A stretch of 64,000 nt of DNA from Megamonas sp. UBA1796 (GTDB lineage: Bacteria > Bacillota > Negativicutes > Selenomonadales > Selenomonadaceae): positions 62,001-126,000 of the forward strand of contig DCFU01000046.1 in the NCBI GenBank assembly GCA_002319795.1, written 5' to 3'. Position 1 is the first letter of the stretch. Each line of letters starts with the position of its first letter. Position numbers and translations under genes: made by a program. The notes beneath the pieces were generated by a model that was given only the letters and a program-made list of their open reading frames with translations, had not been told where the DNA came from and did no database searches. This document shows, piece by piece, positions 16,454 to 25,193 of this stretch.

Positions 16454-17650
16454 TCAAGCGTTCTTTTTAGCTTCTTCAACAAGTTTAACGATTTGCTCAG
16501 CGCCGCCCTCCATGGTCGGAGCCATAATTACATTTTTAATTGGCGTATCCTTGAGAATCTGACGCCCTCTGTCAACATTCGTGCCCTCAAGGCGAACAAC
16601 AACCGGCACCGGCATGCCCGCACCATCTTTAGCAATAATTTCCGCAGCTTTTACGATACCCTCAGCAACGAGATCGCACTTATTGATGCCACCGAAGATG
16701 TTGACGAAAATGCCTTTCGCCTGGCCACCCTCAAGCATAATCTGGAATGCTGTAGCAATTTTTTCCGGTGTGGAATCACCACCGACATCGAGGAAATTTG
16801 CCGGCTCGCCACCATAATATTTAATAATATCAACCGTAGCCATAGCCAGTCCTGCGCCGTTAACCATGCAGGCAACATCGCCGCCGAGGTTAACATAGTT
16901 GAGGCCTTCCCTGGAAGCCCAAAGCTCCTTCGGATCTTCTTCTGTCTCATCACGGAGTGCTTCAATATCAGGATGACGGAAAAGTGCACTATCATCAAAG
17001 TTAAGTTTTGCATCAAGCGCAACAACATCATTTTCCTTCGTGACAACGAGCGGATTAATCTCAGCAATAGAACAATCCTTTGCTATGAACACCTTATAGA
17101 GGCCCATCATAAATGCCTGTGCCTTACGGATGGCCTCTGGCTTGAAATGCAAATTGTATGCCATACGATTTGCCTGGAAAGAAGCCAGCCCAATAGCCGG
17201 ATCAATATATTCCTTGAAAATCTTTTCCGGCATCTCAGCAGCAACCTTCTCGATTTCCATGCCGCCTTCTTGCGAACCCATCATAACAACTTTGCCAGTA
17301 ACACGGTCGATAACGAAGCCCAGATAATATTCTTTTTCAATATTAGAACCTTCCTCAATGAGAAGACGATTAACCTTCTTGCCGTCCGGGCCCGTTTGTT
17401 TCGTTACGAGTATCTTGCCCAGAAGCTCAGTCGCATACTGCTTTACCTCATCAAGAGTTTTCGCAATTTTTACACCACCTGCTTTGCCACGACCGCCTGC
17501 ATGGATCTGTGCCTTGACAACGCATACTTTCGAACTGAGACTCTTTGCAGCCTCTACCGCTTCCTCAACATTGAGTGCCGGTCTGCCGTTTGGTACATTG
17601 ACACCAAACTCTCTGAGGATCTGCTTACTTTGGTATTCATGGATATTCAT
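16454..17650 (-). CDS. sucC: Succinyl-CoA ligase (ADP-forming) beta subunit
   Basis: 398 residues, standard length. It starts MNIHEYQSKQILREFGV; GGGAGG precedes the ATG. ATP-grasp features: KAQIHAGGRGKAGGVKIAK, EINPLVVT with downstream DAKLNFDD, and the subunit-interface NLGGDVACMVNGAGLAMATVDIIK. It pairs with SucD. The 234 bases upstream are AT-rich and probably carry the promoter; I could not choose one with confidence. No other TCA genes are in view. Confidence 0.97.
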   Translation of the reverse strand: MNIHEYQSKQILREFGVNVPNGRPALNVEEAVEAAKSLSSKVCVVKAQIHAGGRGKAGGVKIAKTLDEVKQYATELLGKILVTKQTGPDGKKVNRLLIEEGSNIEKEYYLGFVIDRVTGKVVMMGSQEGGMEIEKVAAEMPEKIFKEYIDPAIGLASFQANRMAYNLHFKPEAIRKAQAFMMGLYKVFIAKDCSIAEINPLVVTKENDVVALDAKLNFDDSALFRHPDIEALRDETEEDPKELWASREGLNYVNLGGDVACMVNGAGLAMATVDIIKYYGGEPANFLDVGGDSTPEKIATAFQIMLEGGQAKGIFVNIFGGINKCDLVAEGIVKAAEIIAKDGAGMPVPVVVRLEGTNVDRGRQILKDTPIKNVIMAPTMEGGAEQIVKLVEEAKKNA

Positions 17651-17884
17651 AGCTTTGCCTCCCTGTTAGATTTAGATCTTCGGGTATTATTTTTTATTAC
17701 TTCTTACCGTTCAACGTATATTTTAACCTTTTTTCACGTTTTCGTCTACTATTTATTTGTAATTATATAATTCGTACTTTTTATAAAAATTTGTGTAAAT
17801 TCTCGCTATCGCCTATAATTTTCACTATTATGCTGCATTTTAGTAAAAAGTTTTTTATTTCACAAATGATAAGATAAATTTCAT

Positions 17885-18574
17885 TTATTTTTGTCCATAA
17901 TAAGCATGCGCACCATGCTTGCGCAGATAATGCTTATCAAGCAATGCCTGCTGCATTGGCTCCAGGCCAGCAGAAATTGTAACCGCATGATATGCCATGA
18001 AGGCAACCTCTTCCAGAACTACTGCTTTTTTAACTGCTGCGACCGGATTTTTTTCCCAAACAAAGGGACCATGTGAACAAACGAGTACCGCCGGAACATC
18101 CATCATATTTTTACCTCTGAAAGTCTCAACAATGACTTTACCAGTTTCTTTTTCATAGGAACCCTTAATTTCTTCATCCGTCATCGCACGCGTACAAGGA
18201 ACCATACCATAAAAATCATCCGCATGCGTAGTCCCCAATGCCGGAATCGGCCGGCAGGCTTGTGCCCACGAAGTCGCATAGCGTGAATGCGTATGAACTA
18301 CACCGCCTATACTTGCACAGGCTTTATATAACTCGATATGCGTATCTGTATCCGAAGATGGATTATAGTCTCCCTCAACCACATTACCCTGGAGATCTAC
18401 AACGACCATATCGGAAGCCTTCATTATTTTATAATCCACCCCGGATGGTTTTATGACCATAAGCCCCTTCACGCGATCAATACCCGAAACGTTGCCCCAG
18501 GTAAAAGTAACCATCCTGTATTCCGGCAACATCATATTCGCTTCATATACTTCCTGCTTTAATTCTTCTAACAT
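17885..18574 (-). CDS. araD: L-ribulose-5-phosphate 4-epimerase
   Basis: 229 residues, family length. Zinc ligands H94 and H96 (VVHTHSRYA) and H168 (CSHGPF), with D75 in the SSDTDTH loop. It converts L-ribulose 5-phosphate to D-xylulose 5-phosphate, linking arabinose to the pentose phosphate pathway. It is third in the araB-araA-araD order, 107 bases after araA with a stem-loop between them. Confidence 0.97.
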   Translation of the reverse strand: MLEELKQEVYEANMMLPEYRMVTFTWGNVSGIDRVKGLMVIKPSGVDYKIMKASDMVVVDLQGNVVEGDYNPSSDTDTHIELYKACASIGGVVHTHSRYATSWAQACRPIPALGTTHADDFYGMVPCTRAMTDEEIKGSYEKETGKVIVETFRGKNMMDVPAVLVCSHGPFVWEKNPVAAVKKAVVLEEVAFMAYHAVTISAGLEPMQQALLDKHYLRKHGAHAYYGQK

Positions 18575-18609
18575 GTTCTATCCGCTCCTTTTCATGTGTG
18601 TAAATTTAA

Positions 18610-18639
18610 ACCAGGAGCAGTACAATCACTGCTCCTGGT
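18610..18639 (-). terminator. araA-araD intergenic stem-loop
   Basis: A perfect 11-bp stem (ACCAGGAGCAG) with an 8-base loop. The bases after it on the minus strand are TTTAAATTTA, a weak U-tract. It may stabilise the araBA mRNA end or partly terminate, lowering araD expression relative to araA. Confidence 0.65.
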
Positions 18640-18681
18640 AACAACGAGAACAAACACATATATAAATAGTAGTGTATGTAC

Positions 18682-20163
18682 TTATCTGAATTTCCATGCT
18701 ATATCAGCAAGCAATAAATTCTGCTTAAATTTAGCAATATCTGTATCCCTGGTAATATGAACAAATTCTATGTCCATGATTTCCGCCCAGTCAGCAAGCT
18801 GTTCGGCTGTAACACTATAACTCAGCACACTATGATGTGCTCCGCCTGCAATAATCCATGCTTCAGCTGCAGTTTCAAGATTGGGCAGCGGTTTCCACAT
18901 GACACGAGCCACAGGCAGATTCGGCATTGGAAGAATTGGCTTAACCGCTTCAACATCGCTCACAATAAGGCGCATACGACCGCCCATATCTATAAGTGAG
19001 GCCGTAACAGCCGATCCTGCCTTCCCCTCAAATACAAGACGAGCCGGAGCTGCTTTGCCGCCGATACCAAGCGGATGCACCTCAATCCTCGGGCGGTCTG
19101 CTGCTACGCTTGGGCACACCTCAAGCATATGCGCACCTAAAATAAGGCTCTCACCATGAGCAGTAAAATTATAAGTATAGTCCTCCATAAGGGCTGTCCC
19201 TTTGTCCTCACCCTGCGCAATATATTTCATTACACTCGCAAGCGCTGCAACCTTCCAATCTCCCTCCGGACCAAAGCCATACCCTTGGGCTGTAAGATTC
19301 TGCGTTGCCAGTCCCGGCAGCTGTTCCATGCCATAAAGATCATCAAAATGATTGACGAACCCATCAAATTCTCCCTGAACAAGAAAATTTTCCATAGCAA
19401 TTTCCATTTTTGCCTGATAGCGCACGGAATCCACATCATCTGTATGCATTGTATATTTTTTCTCATATTCCTTCATACGTGCATCAATTTCAGTCTCCGT
19501 TACCTTATCGATATACGTAACGAGCTCTCCTACCGGATAAGTATTCACAGACCAGCCAAATTTAATCTGGGTTTCAACTTTATCCCCCTCGGTCACAGCA
19601 ACATCCCGCATATTATCAGAAAAACGGGCTATCTTAACTTTACGACTTGCCAGTACACCGTAGGCCGTACGCATCCAGCCCGCCATCTTTTTTTGTACAG
19701 CCGCATCCTCCCAATAACCTACAACGACCTTGCGCGGCAAACGCATACGGGCACCTATAAAACCATGTTCCCGATCACCATGTGCCGACTGGTTAAGATT
19801 CATAAAATCCATATCAATAGCTTCATTTGGAATCTCACGATTAAACTGCGTATGAAGATGTAAATATGGTTTTTGAAGCTTACCCAACCCACGAATCCAC
19901 ATCTTGGAAGGGGAAAACGTATGCATCCATGTAATGATTCCCGCACATTTTTTATCATGGTTTGCATCGTCTATAACCTGTTCAATGGCATCGGAAGTTG
20001 TCGCTACCAATTTATAGACAACCCTGCCCGGCAAACGCCCAGCCGCATTAAACCCATCCGCCATTTTCTCCGCATGGGCAGCTACCTGTTCCAGGGCTTC
20101 TGCACCATACAAATACTGGCTCCCAACAATGAACCAGAACTCCACATCCTTTAAAGCTATCAT
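18682..20163 (-). CDS. araA: L-arabinose isomerase
   Basis: 493 residues, standard length. N-terminal ALKDVEFWFIVGSQYLYGAEAL; active-site segments GYGFGPEGDWK, MEDYTYNF, LGAHMLEVCPS and AGGAHHSVLSY, containing the expected Glu and His metal ligands. It turns L-arabinose into L-ribulose with Mn2+. GGGAGG precedes the ATG; the araB stop is 39 bases upstream. Confidence 0.98.
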   Translation of the reverse strand: MIALKDVEFWFIVGSQYLYGAEALEQVAAHAEKMADGFNAAGRLPGRVVYKLVATTSDAIEQVIDDANHDKKCAGIITWMHTFSPSKMWIRGLGKLQKPYLHLHTQFNREIPNEAIDMDFMNLNQSAHGDREHGFIGARMRLPRKVVVGYWEDAAVQKKMAGWMRTAYGVLASRKVKIARFSDNMRDVAVTEGDKVETQIKFGWSVNTYPVGELVTYIDKVTETEIDARMKEYEKKYTMHTDDVDSVRYQAKMEIAMENFLVQGEFDGFVNHFDDLYGMEQLPGLATQNLTAQGYGFGPEGDWKVAALASVMKYIAQGEDKGTALMEDYTYNFTAHGESLILGAHMLEVCPSVAADRPRIEVHPLGIGGKAAPARLVFEGKAGSAVTASLIDMGGRMRLIVSDVEAVKPILPMPNLPVARVMWKPLPNLETAAEAWIIAGGAHHSVLSYSVTAEQLADWAEIMDIEFVHITRDTDIAKFKQNLLLADIAWKFR

Positions 20164-20202
20164 ATTATCGATTCCTCCCGTCTTTTTCGCTTTTATTTCT
20201 CT

Positions 20203-21888
20203 TCATTTAGACAACATACCCTTGCTCTTGACTGCAATCTTCAGTGCTTTGAGGCGTTTCATTGCGTCGTTGGCACCACGGCCAAAATAATCATGCAGCA
20301 GATCGTACTCTGCATAGAGCCTATCATAGACGGCTGCAGCCCCGGGTTCCGGCGCATAAACAACATCTCTGAGATTTCCCATCTCACGCGCCGCCTGGAA
20401 CACATCATCATAGCCGCCGTTCTTCCTGCCTGCTGCTACTGCACCAAATATAGCTGAACCCAGCGCCGGCCCTTGGCTTGAACCTGCAATCCTTACCGGT
20501 AAATTAATAACATCTGCATAAATCTGCATAGCCATGGGATTCTTTTGTGAAATGCCTCCCGAGGCATAAAATTCATGAATAGGCACCCCATTTTGTTTAA
20601 AGGTCTCAATAATCTTACGTGTACCATAAGCCGTAGCCTCAATAAGCGCACGATACATTTCTTCCGGCTTCGTCTGCAGGGTCAAACCGATCATAAGTCC
20701 TGTAAGGTCCACATCGACAAGCACCGAGCGGTTGCCGTTCCACCAGTCCAGCGCTACAAGCCCCGATTCGCCCGGTTGGAGCTTCTCCGCAAGCTCTGTA
20801 AGATACGCATGAATATTTTTGCCCGCTTTTGCCGCAGCCTCTTCATACGACGCCGGCACACAATTTTTGACAAACCAGGCAAAGTGATCTCCCACACAGG
20901 ATTGCCCTGCTTCATAGCCGAAGAATCCTGGCATAATGCCGTCCTCCACTACACCGCACATCCCTGGCACATTTTTCTCTTTTTTCCCCAACAGCACATG
21001 GCAAGTCGAGGTTCCCATAATTCCCAGCATCTTGCCTTCTGCATCAATCTTGACAGCCGGGATTGTCACATGGGCATCGACATTGCCTATAGCAACAGCC
21101 GTCCCTGCCCTGAGTCCTGTAAGCCTTGCCATCGCCTCTGTGACTTCGCCTGCTTTACGGCCAAGCGGCGTGACCGGACAACCCATCTTCTCTTCAATTA
21201 CATTTTCCATACGCGGATCCAGCGCCTTGAAAAATTCTTTTGATGGATAGCCTTCCCGTTTGCTCCAAATTCCTTTATATCCAGCCGTACAGGAATTTCT
21301 GGTCTGCACCCCTGTAAGCTGCCAAATAATCCAGTCTGCTGCCTCTACAAAGTAGTCCATAGCCTCGTAGACCTCAGGTGCCTCACTGAGCACCTGCCAA
21401 AGTTTTGGGAACTCCCATTCCGAGGAAATCTTACCGCCATAACGTGCCAGCCAGCTCTCACCCATTTTTTCGGCAATCTCATTGAGCGCATTCGCTTTGT
21501 CCTGCGCCGCATGATGCTTCCAAAGCTTTACATATGCATGCGGATTATGTCTGAATTCAGGCAAAAAACACATGGGTGTACCGTCTTTCTTGACTGGCAG
21601 CACCGTACACGCGGTGAAATCGGTACCAACTCCGACCACATCCGCAGCATCCACACCGGCCTGCTTCAGTACATCCGGTATCGTATGCTCCAACACATCA
21701 ATATAATCCTGTGGATCCTGCAATGCCCAGTCTACCCCCAATCGAGTACCATCGGGAAGTTCCGTATCCATAACGGCATGCGGATAATCATAGACACTGC
21801 TCGCGAGCTCTTTTCCCGTACCAATTTCCACCAGCACCGCCCTGCCCGAAAGAGAACCGTAGTCAATTCCGATTGAATACTTTGACAT
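20203..21888 (-). CDS. araB: L-ribulokinase
   Basis: About 561 residues from MSKYSIGIDYGSLSGRAVLV, with GGAGGAG just before it; the open frame extends 21 codons further but without a ribosome site. FGGY-kinase motifs: N-terminal DYGSLSGR phosphate loop, GTDFTACTVLP, IGNVDAHVT, GTSTCHVLLG and the C-terminal FYASGGISQKNPMAMQIYADV signature. It phosphorylates L-ribulose. It is first in araBAD and has its own promoter downstream of araR. Confidence 0.97.
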   Translation of the reverse strand: MSKYSIGIDYGSLSGRAVLVEIGTGKELASSVYDYPHAVMDTELPDGTRLGVDWALQDPQDYIDVLEHTIPDVLKQAGVDAADVVGVGTDFTACTVLPVKKDGTPMCFLPEFRHNPHAYVKLWKHHAAQDKANALNEIAEKMGESWLARYGGKISSEWEFPKLWQVLSEAPEVYEAMDYFVEAADWIIWQLTGVQTRNSCTAGYKGIWSKREGYPSKEFFKALDPRMENVIEEKMGCPVTPLGRKAGEVTEAMARLTGLRAGTAVAIGNVDAHVTIPAVKIDAEGKMLGIMGTSTCHVLLGKKEKNVPGMCGVVEDGIMPGFFGYEAGQSCVGDHFAWFVKNCVPASYEEAAAKAGKNIHAYLTELAEKLQPGESGLVALDWWNGNRSVLVDVDLTGLMIGLTLQTKPEEMYRALIEATAYGTRKIIETFKQNGVPIHEFYASGGISQKNPMAMQIYADVINLPVRIAGSSQGPALGSAIFGAVAAGRKNGGYDDVFQAAREMGNLRDVVYAPEPGAAAVYDRLYAEYDLLHDYFGRGANDAMKRLKALKIAVKSKGMLSK

Positions 21889-21921
21889 TTCTCTATCTCC
21901 TCCTGAATGAATTTCATGGTC

Positions 21922-21950
21922 ATCATACAACATAACAAATTTATCATACA
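21922..21950. repeat. Direct repeat in the araB leader (possible AraR sites)
   Basis: ATCATACA occurs at 21922-21929 and again at 21943-21950, start to start 21 bases, i.e. two helical turns. Both lie between the araB -10 box and its ribosome site, where a repressor would block transcription. AraR binding is an inference. Confidence 0.45.
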
Positions 21951-21959
21951 TATATTTAC

Positions 21960-21988
21960 AGTATACACTTCATTTTGTGCTTTTTCAA
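21960..21988 (-). promoter_or_regulatory. araBAD promoter
   Basis: On the minus strand: -35 TTGAAA, 17-base spacer, -10 TATACT. It lies about 72 bases before the araB ATG, in the gap after araR. Confidence 0.8.
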
Positions 21989-22047
21989 TAGGTTTTTAAA
22001 AATTTATGAATTATCGAACTTTTCTCTCTGCAAAACAGAGGGAGATA

Positions 22048-23145
22048 TTATTTCCACCTCTTCACGGAATCACGTTCCACAAGCTGCGGCGGGAATTTTA
22101 CTTCTATTTCAATTTCCTCACGCTCAATAAGTTTCAGCAAATTTTGCGCAGCTACACGTCCCAGTTCCTCTTTGGGATGCACAAAAGTCGTAAGGCCAAC
22201 ACGATCGGCAGTTGCCAGATTGGAATCATCGAACGATATCAGGGACAAGTCCTCTGGAACCCGGATATGCTCCCGGCCTGCAAGCTCCAATATACGCGAT
22301 GCCATCTGGTCATTATAGCAAATTGCAGCGGTACATCCTTTTATACGATGCAATACACCCTTTTCCATTATCTCAATAGAAGCGTCATCCAGTTCCATAT
22401 CCTCGGTCGTATACCAAATCGTGCTGTTCTCCTGCAGCGGCAGCTTATGCTTAGTCAGTTCACTCGCGCAGCCTGCATAACGCAGATGCCCTTGTATATC
22501 ATCCGATTTAAATACACCTGCTATTTTTCTGTGCCCCTTTTTGATAAGATAATTTGCCGCCTCCCTGCCGCAAGCATAATCATCCATCAATACGGAAGGA
22601 AAATTCAATCGCGGATATGCTGCATTGATGAATACACAAGGTATCCCCTGCCGGCGGATTTGCTTATACAATCCTTCATTTATATTTGGCAGCCCGCTCT
22701 TTGTCGGTTCTATGATGAGCCCATCAATCCCCTTGGCCAGCAAGGACGTAAGTATGTTGCGCTCATTCTCTACCTTATTATACGTAATGGAAAGCTGCAT
22801 CGTGTATCCACCGTCTGTAAGCACACCATCAATCCCACGAATGATGCTCGGGAAAAGGTAATCATCGAGATACGTAGTAACTACACCGATATTCATAGTA
22901 ACAGCCCGCTGCACTACACATGTAGAGGCAACATACGTACCGCTGCCACGACGACGTTCAAGAATACCGCTATTTTCCAGGATACTCGTTGCCTGTCGTA
23001 CCGTCTGGCGGCTCAGTCCGAACTGTTGACTAAGCTCATTTTCTGATTGCAACCGATTTCCTACCGCAAGTTCCCCATCCGTGATTTGCTTTTTTATCCA
23101 ACTGACAATCCTCAAATACTTCGGCTCAGTCTTTTTCTTTTCCAA
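22048..23145 (-). CDS. araR: Arabinose repressor AraR (GntR HTH + LacI-type sensor)
   Basis: About 365 residues. The start is taken as TTG (MEKKKTEPKYLR) because GAGGGG lies six bases upstream. A GntR winged helix occupies ~5-70 (GNRLQSENELSQQFGLSRQTVRQA..RRRGSGTYV). The rest is a LacI/GalR-type effector domain (VVTTYLDDYLFPSIIRGID, AAICYNDQMASRILELAG, TTFVHPKEELGRVAAQNLL). This fusion is the Bacillus AraR architecture, which represses ara genes until L-arabinose binds. It is encoded just upstream of, and in line with, araBAD. Confidence 0.93.
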   Translation of the reverse strand: MEKKKTEPKYLRIVSWIKKQITDGELAVGNRLQSENELSQQFGLSRQTVRQATSILENSGILERRRGSGTYVASTCVVQRAVTMNIGVVTTYLDDYLFPSIIRGIDGVLTDGGYTMQLSITYNKVENERNILTSLLAKGIDGLIIEPTKSGLPNINEGLYKQIRRQGIPCVFINAAYPRLNFPSVLMDDYACGREAANYLIKKGHRKIAGVFKSDDIQGHLRYAGCASELTKHKLPLQENSTIWYTTEDMELDDASIEIMEKGVLHRIKGCTAAICYNDQMASRILELAGREHIRVPEDLSLISFDDSNLATADRVGLTTFVHPKEELGRVAAQNLLKLIEREEIEIEVKFPPQLVERDSVKRWK

Positions 23146-23263
23146 ATAAATCCCCTCACCCAAACATAAAATGACGCACTTTTGTGAAAATTTCCTCTAA
23201 AGCAAGACATAGTATATTTATTTTCAATTATTAACATACCACAAATCACTTAGAGATGCAATA

Positions 23264-23299
23264 AAAAGCATACAAATATTTAAATATTTGTATGCTTTT
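23264..23299. terminator. 36-bp perfect palindrome (galM terminator / araR control)
   Basis: An uninterrupted palindrome of two 18-base arms (AAAAGCATACAAATATTT and complement). On the minus strand the hairpin ends in TTTTATT, so it can terminate galM. The plus side also ends in a T-rich tract. Perfect symmetry without a loop also suits a protein-binding site. Confidence 0.7.
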
Positions 23300-23341
23300 C
23301 TATTATTTTTCCATACATTTATTGCAACATGTTGTATCACA

Positions 23342-24403
23342 CTATTTTTTATTACCAAAAGCATACAGGGTACGTGCTTTCCATATATTCCCTTTTTTGA
23401 GAAGTGGCTGATCAAAGGCCGGATGTGCCAATGCATTTGGAAAGTACTGGGGTTCCAGACAAAAACCGGAGCGTCTGCCAAACGCAGTCCCATTTTTGCC
23501 CAAAGGCCTGCCATCCAGATAATTACCACTATAAAACTGCACCCCAGGCTGTGTCGTATAAGCTGTAAGCGTAATCCCTGTTTCATCCGATTCCGCATAA
23601 GCCATTTTGCGCAGTCCATCCAAAAAACCGCAAGGTTCATTACGAACTACCCAGTTATGATCATAGCCACCTGCCCAACGAAGTTGTTCATAAGCATCGT
23701 CAATATGTTCCCCAATTGGTATTGGCCTGCGCAAATCCAGCGGAGTCCCCGCAACCGGCAGAATTTTCCCATCCGGCAGTGATTCCTGATCGGTTTCCGT
23801 ATATTCATCAGCAAAAATCTGAATACACTGCTTCAGCACAGATCCGCTCGCAAAACCGGCAAGATTAAAATACGTATGATTTGTAAGATTGCATATTGTA
23901 TCCGCATCAGACAGTGCCTCATAATATATGCCAAAAGCATTATCATCTGACAATGAATATAGCACGGTAACCCTGAGTTCCCCCGGGTAATTTCCCTCTC
24001 CCGCCGGACTTACATAAGAAAGCCTTAATCCCTCCCCACAGGGTTCTGCCTGCCAAAGACGCTTATTAAAGCCTGCAAAGCCTCCATGCAAATGATTTTT
24101 CCCGTCGTTGCAATCAAGCTGGTAGGATTTCCCGTTGATGGTAACCTGCCCACGTGCCAGACGATTGCCACAACGTCCAATAAGTGCACCGATATATTTA
24201 TCCTCCTGCTCATAGGTTCCAATGGCATCATAGCCAAGTGCAACATCAATAAATTTCCCATTTCTGTCCGGCATCAAAAGAGCCTGTACATGCCCACCAT
24301 AGTCAGATGCTCTCAGTTCCGCCCCCCGCGCGTTGCGCAGTGTATAAAGATGTGCCATACGTCCATCCTGAAGTTTCCCAAAGTCCTCACAAATAATATC
24401 CAT
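23342..24403 (-). CDS. galM: Aldose 1-epimerase (mutarotase)
   Basis: 353 residues. GalM catalytic residues are present: H104/H106 (KNHLHGG), H176 (LTNHTYFN) and E317 (CLEPQYFP). It interconverts alpha and beta anomers of aldoses. Next to araR and araBAD, L-arabinose is the likely substrate. AGGAAG precedes the ATG; the HAD gene ends 30 bases upstream, so the two may share a transcript. Confidence 0.95.
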   Translation of the reverse strand: MDIICEDFGKLQDGRMAHLYTLRNARGAELRASDYGGHVQALLMPDRNGKFIDVALGYDAIGTYEQEDKYIGALIGRCGNRLARGQVTINGKSYQLDCNDGKNHLHGGFAGFNKRLWQAEPCGEGLRLSYVSPAGEGNYPGELRVTVLYSLSDDNAFGIYYEALSDADTICNLTNHTYFNLAGFASGSVLKQCIQIFADEYTETDQESLPDGKILPVAGTPLDLRRPIPIGEHIDDAYEQLRWAGGYDHNWVVRNEPCGFLDGLRKMAYAESDETGITLTAYTTQPGVQFYSGNYLDGRPLGKNGTAFGRRSGFCLEPQYFPNALAHPAFDQPLLKKGNIWKARTLYAFGNKK

Positions 24404-24433
24404 AGCTTCCTGTTCCCCCTCTCATAAACTTTA

Positions 24434-25081
24434 TTACAAACGGCTGATATCTATAGAGCCAATATCATCCACGATATGATCCGCATGCGACAAGTCCTGT
24501 TTCCCAGAACCGGGATTACGATACGCAATACAATACATCCCCGCCTGTTTGGCAGCAGCTACGCCCGAAGCCGCATCCTCCAATACGATACAATCCGCCG
24601 GCCGCTCTCCAAGCTTTTCAGCCGCGGCAAGATAGACGGCTGGATCCGGTTTTCCTTTGGGAAGATCCGCTCCACTCACTATGACTTTAAAAACTCCTGC
24701 AAGGCTGAGTTTCTTCAGAACCGCTCTTATAATCAGGCTGCCCGCTGAAGAGGCTACCGCCAGCGGTATCTCTGCCTGCCTGAGTTTTCCTATGAGCTGC
24801 AGTGTTCCGGCAATAGCTTTCACCTCCGTCCCATCCCGCAATATATCGAGATACAATTGATGCTTGTAGGCAATGAGTTCCCCCACTTCCGGACCATCCT
24901 CCTGCCCAGACTCCTGTAATGCGTCAGCAAACAAAGCTCGGCTTGTACGCCCCATATATTCTACAAGCCGCCTCTCATCAAACGGAATACCATAATGACG
25001 GAAGGTGGCGAGCTTGGTGCGCGAATGTACCGCCTCACTGTCGACAATCACACCATCCATATCGAAAATAAACGCTCTCAT
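24434..25081 (-). CDS. HAD hydrolase, beta-phosphoglucomutase-like
   Basis: About 215 residues from MRAFIFDMDGVIVDSE, with GGGGAG upstream; a 35-codon extension is not supported. HAD motifs: FDMDGV (nucleophile D7, acid D9), VASSAGS (motif II), KGKPDPAVY (motif III Lys) and IVLEDAASGVAAAKQAG (motif IV). The DGVIVDSE cap type is shared by beta-phosphoglucomutases and 2-deoxyglucose/sugar phosphatases. Which of these cannot be settled by eye. It precedes galM. Confidence 0.85.
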   Translation of the reverse strand: MRAFIFDMDGVIVDSEAVHSRTKLATFRHYGIPFDERRLVEYMGRTSRALFADALQESGQEDGPEVGELIAYKHQLYLDILRDGTEVKAIAGTLQLIGKLRQAEIPLAVASSAGSLIIRAVLKKLSLAGVFKVIVSGADLPKGKPDPAVYLAAAEKLGERPADCIVLEDAASGVAAAKQAGMYCIAYRNPGSGKQDLSHADHIVDDIGSIDISRL

Positions 25082-25104
25082 GATTCCAAACTCCCCATTT
25101 CCAT

Positions 25105-25133
25105 AAAAAAGATGCTGCACGCCACGCAGCACC
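25105..25133 (-). terminator. Terminator of the REC-GGDEF-EAL gene
   Basis: On the minus strand a 7-bp stem (GTGCTGC with GCAGCAT, one G-U pair) is followed by TTTTTT. Confidence 0.7.
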
Positions 25134-25193
25134 GACAGAAGACAATTCTTAAACTGCTCTGCACCGCAGACAGCATCAAAAAGCATCCGTCCA

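Noticed and set aside
15546..17770. Two long plus-strand open frames (338 and 452 codons) opposite sucD and sucC
   Set aside because: They are mirror frames of strongly conserved genes, are rich in Cys/His/Asn/Ile typical of antisense reading, and have no Shine-Dalgarno or family motif.
22006..23046. 346-codon plus-strand frame opposite araR
   Set aside because: Antisense shadow of araR; no recognisable motif.
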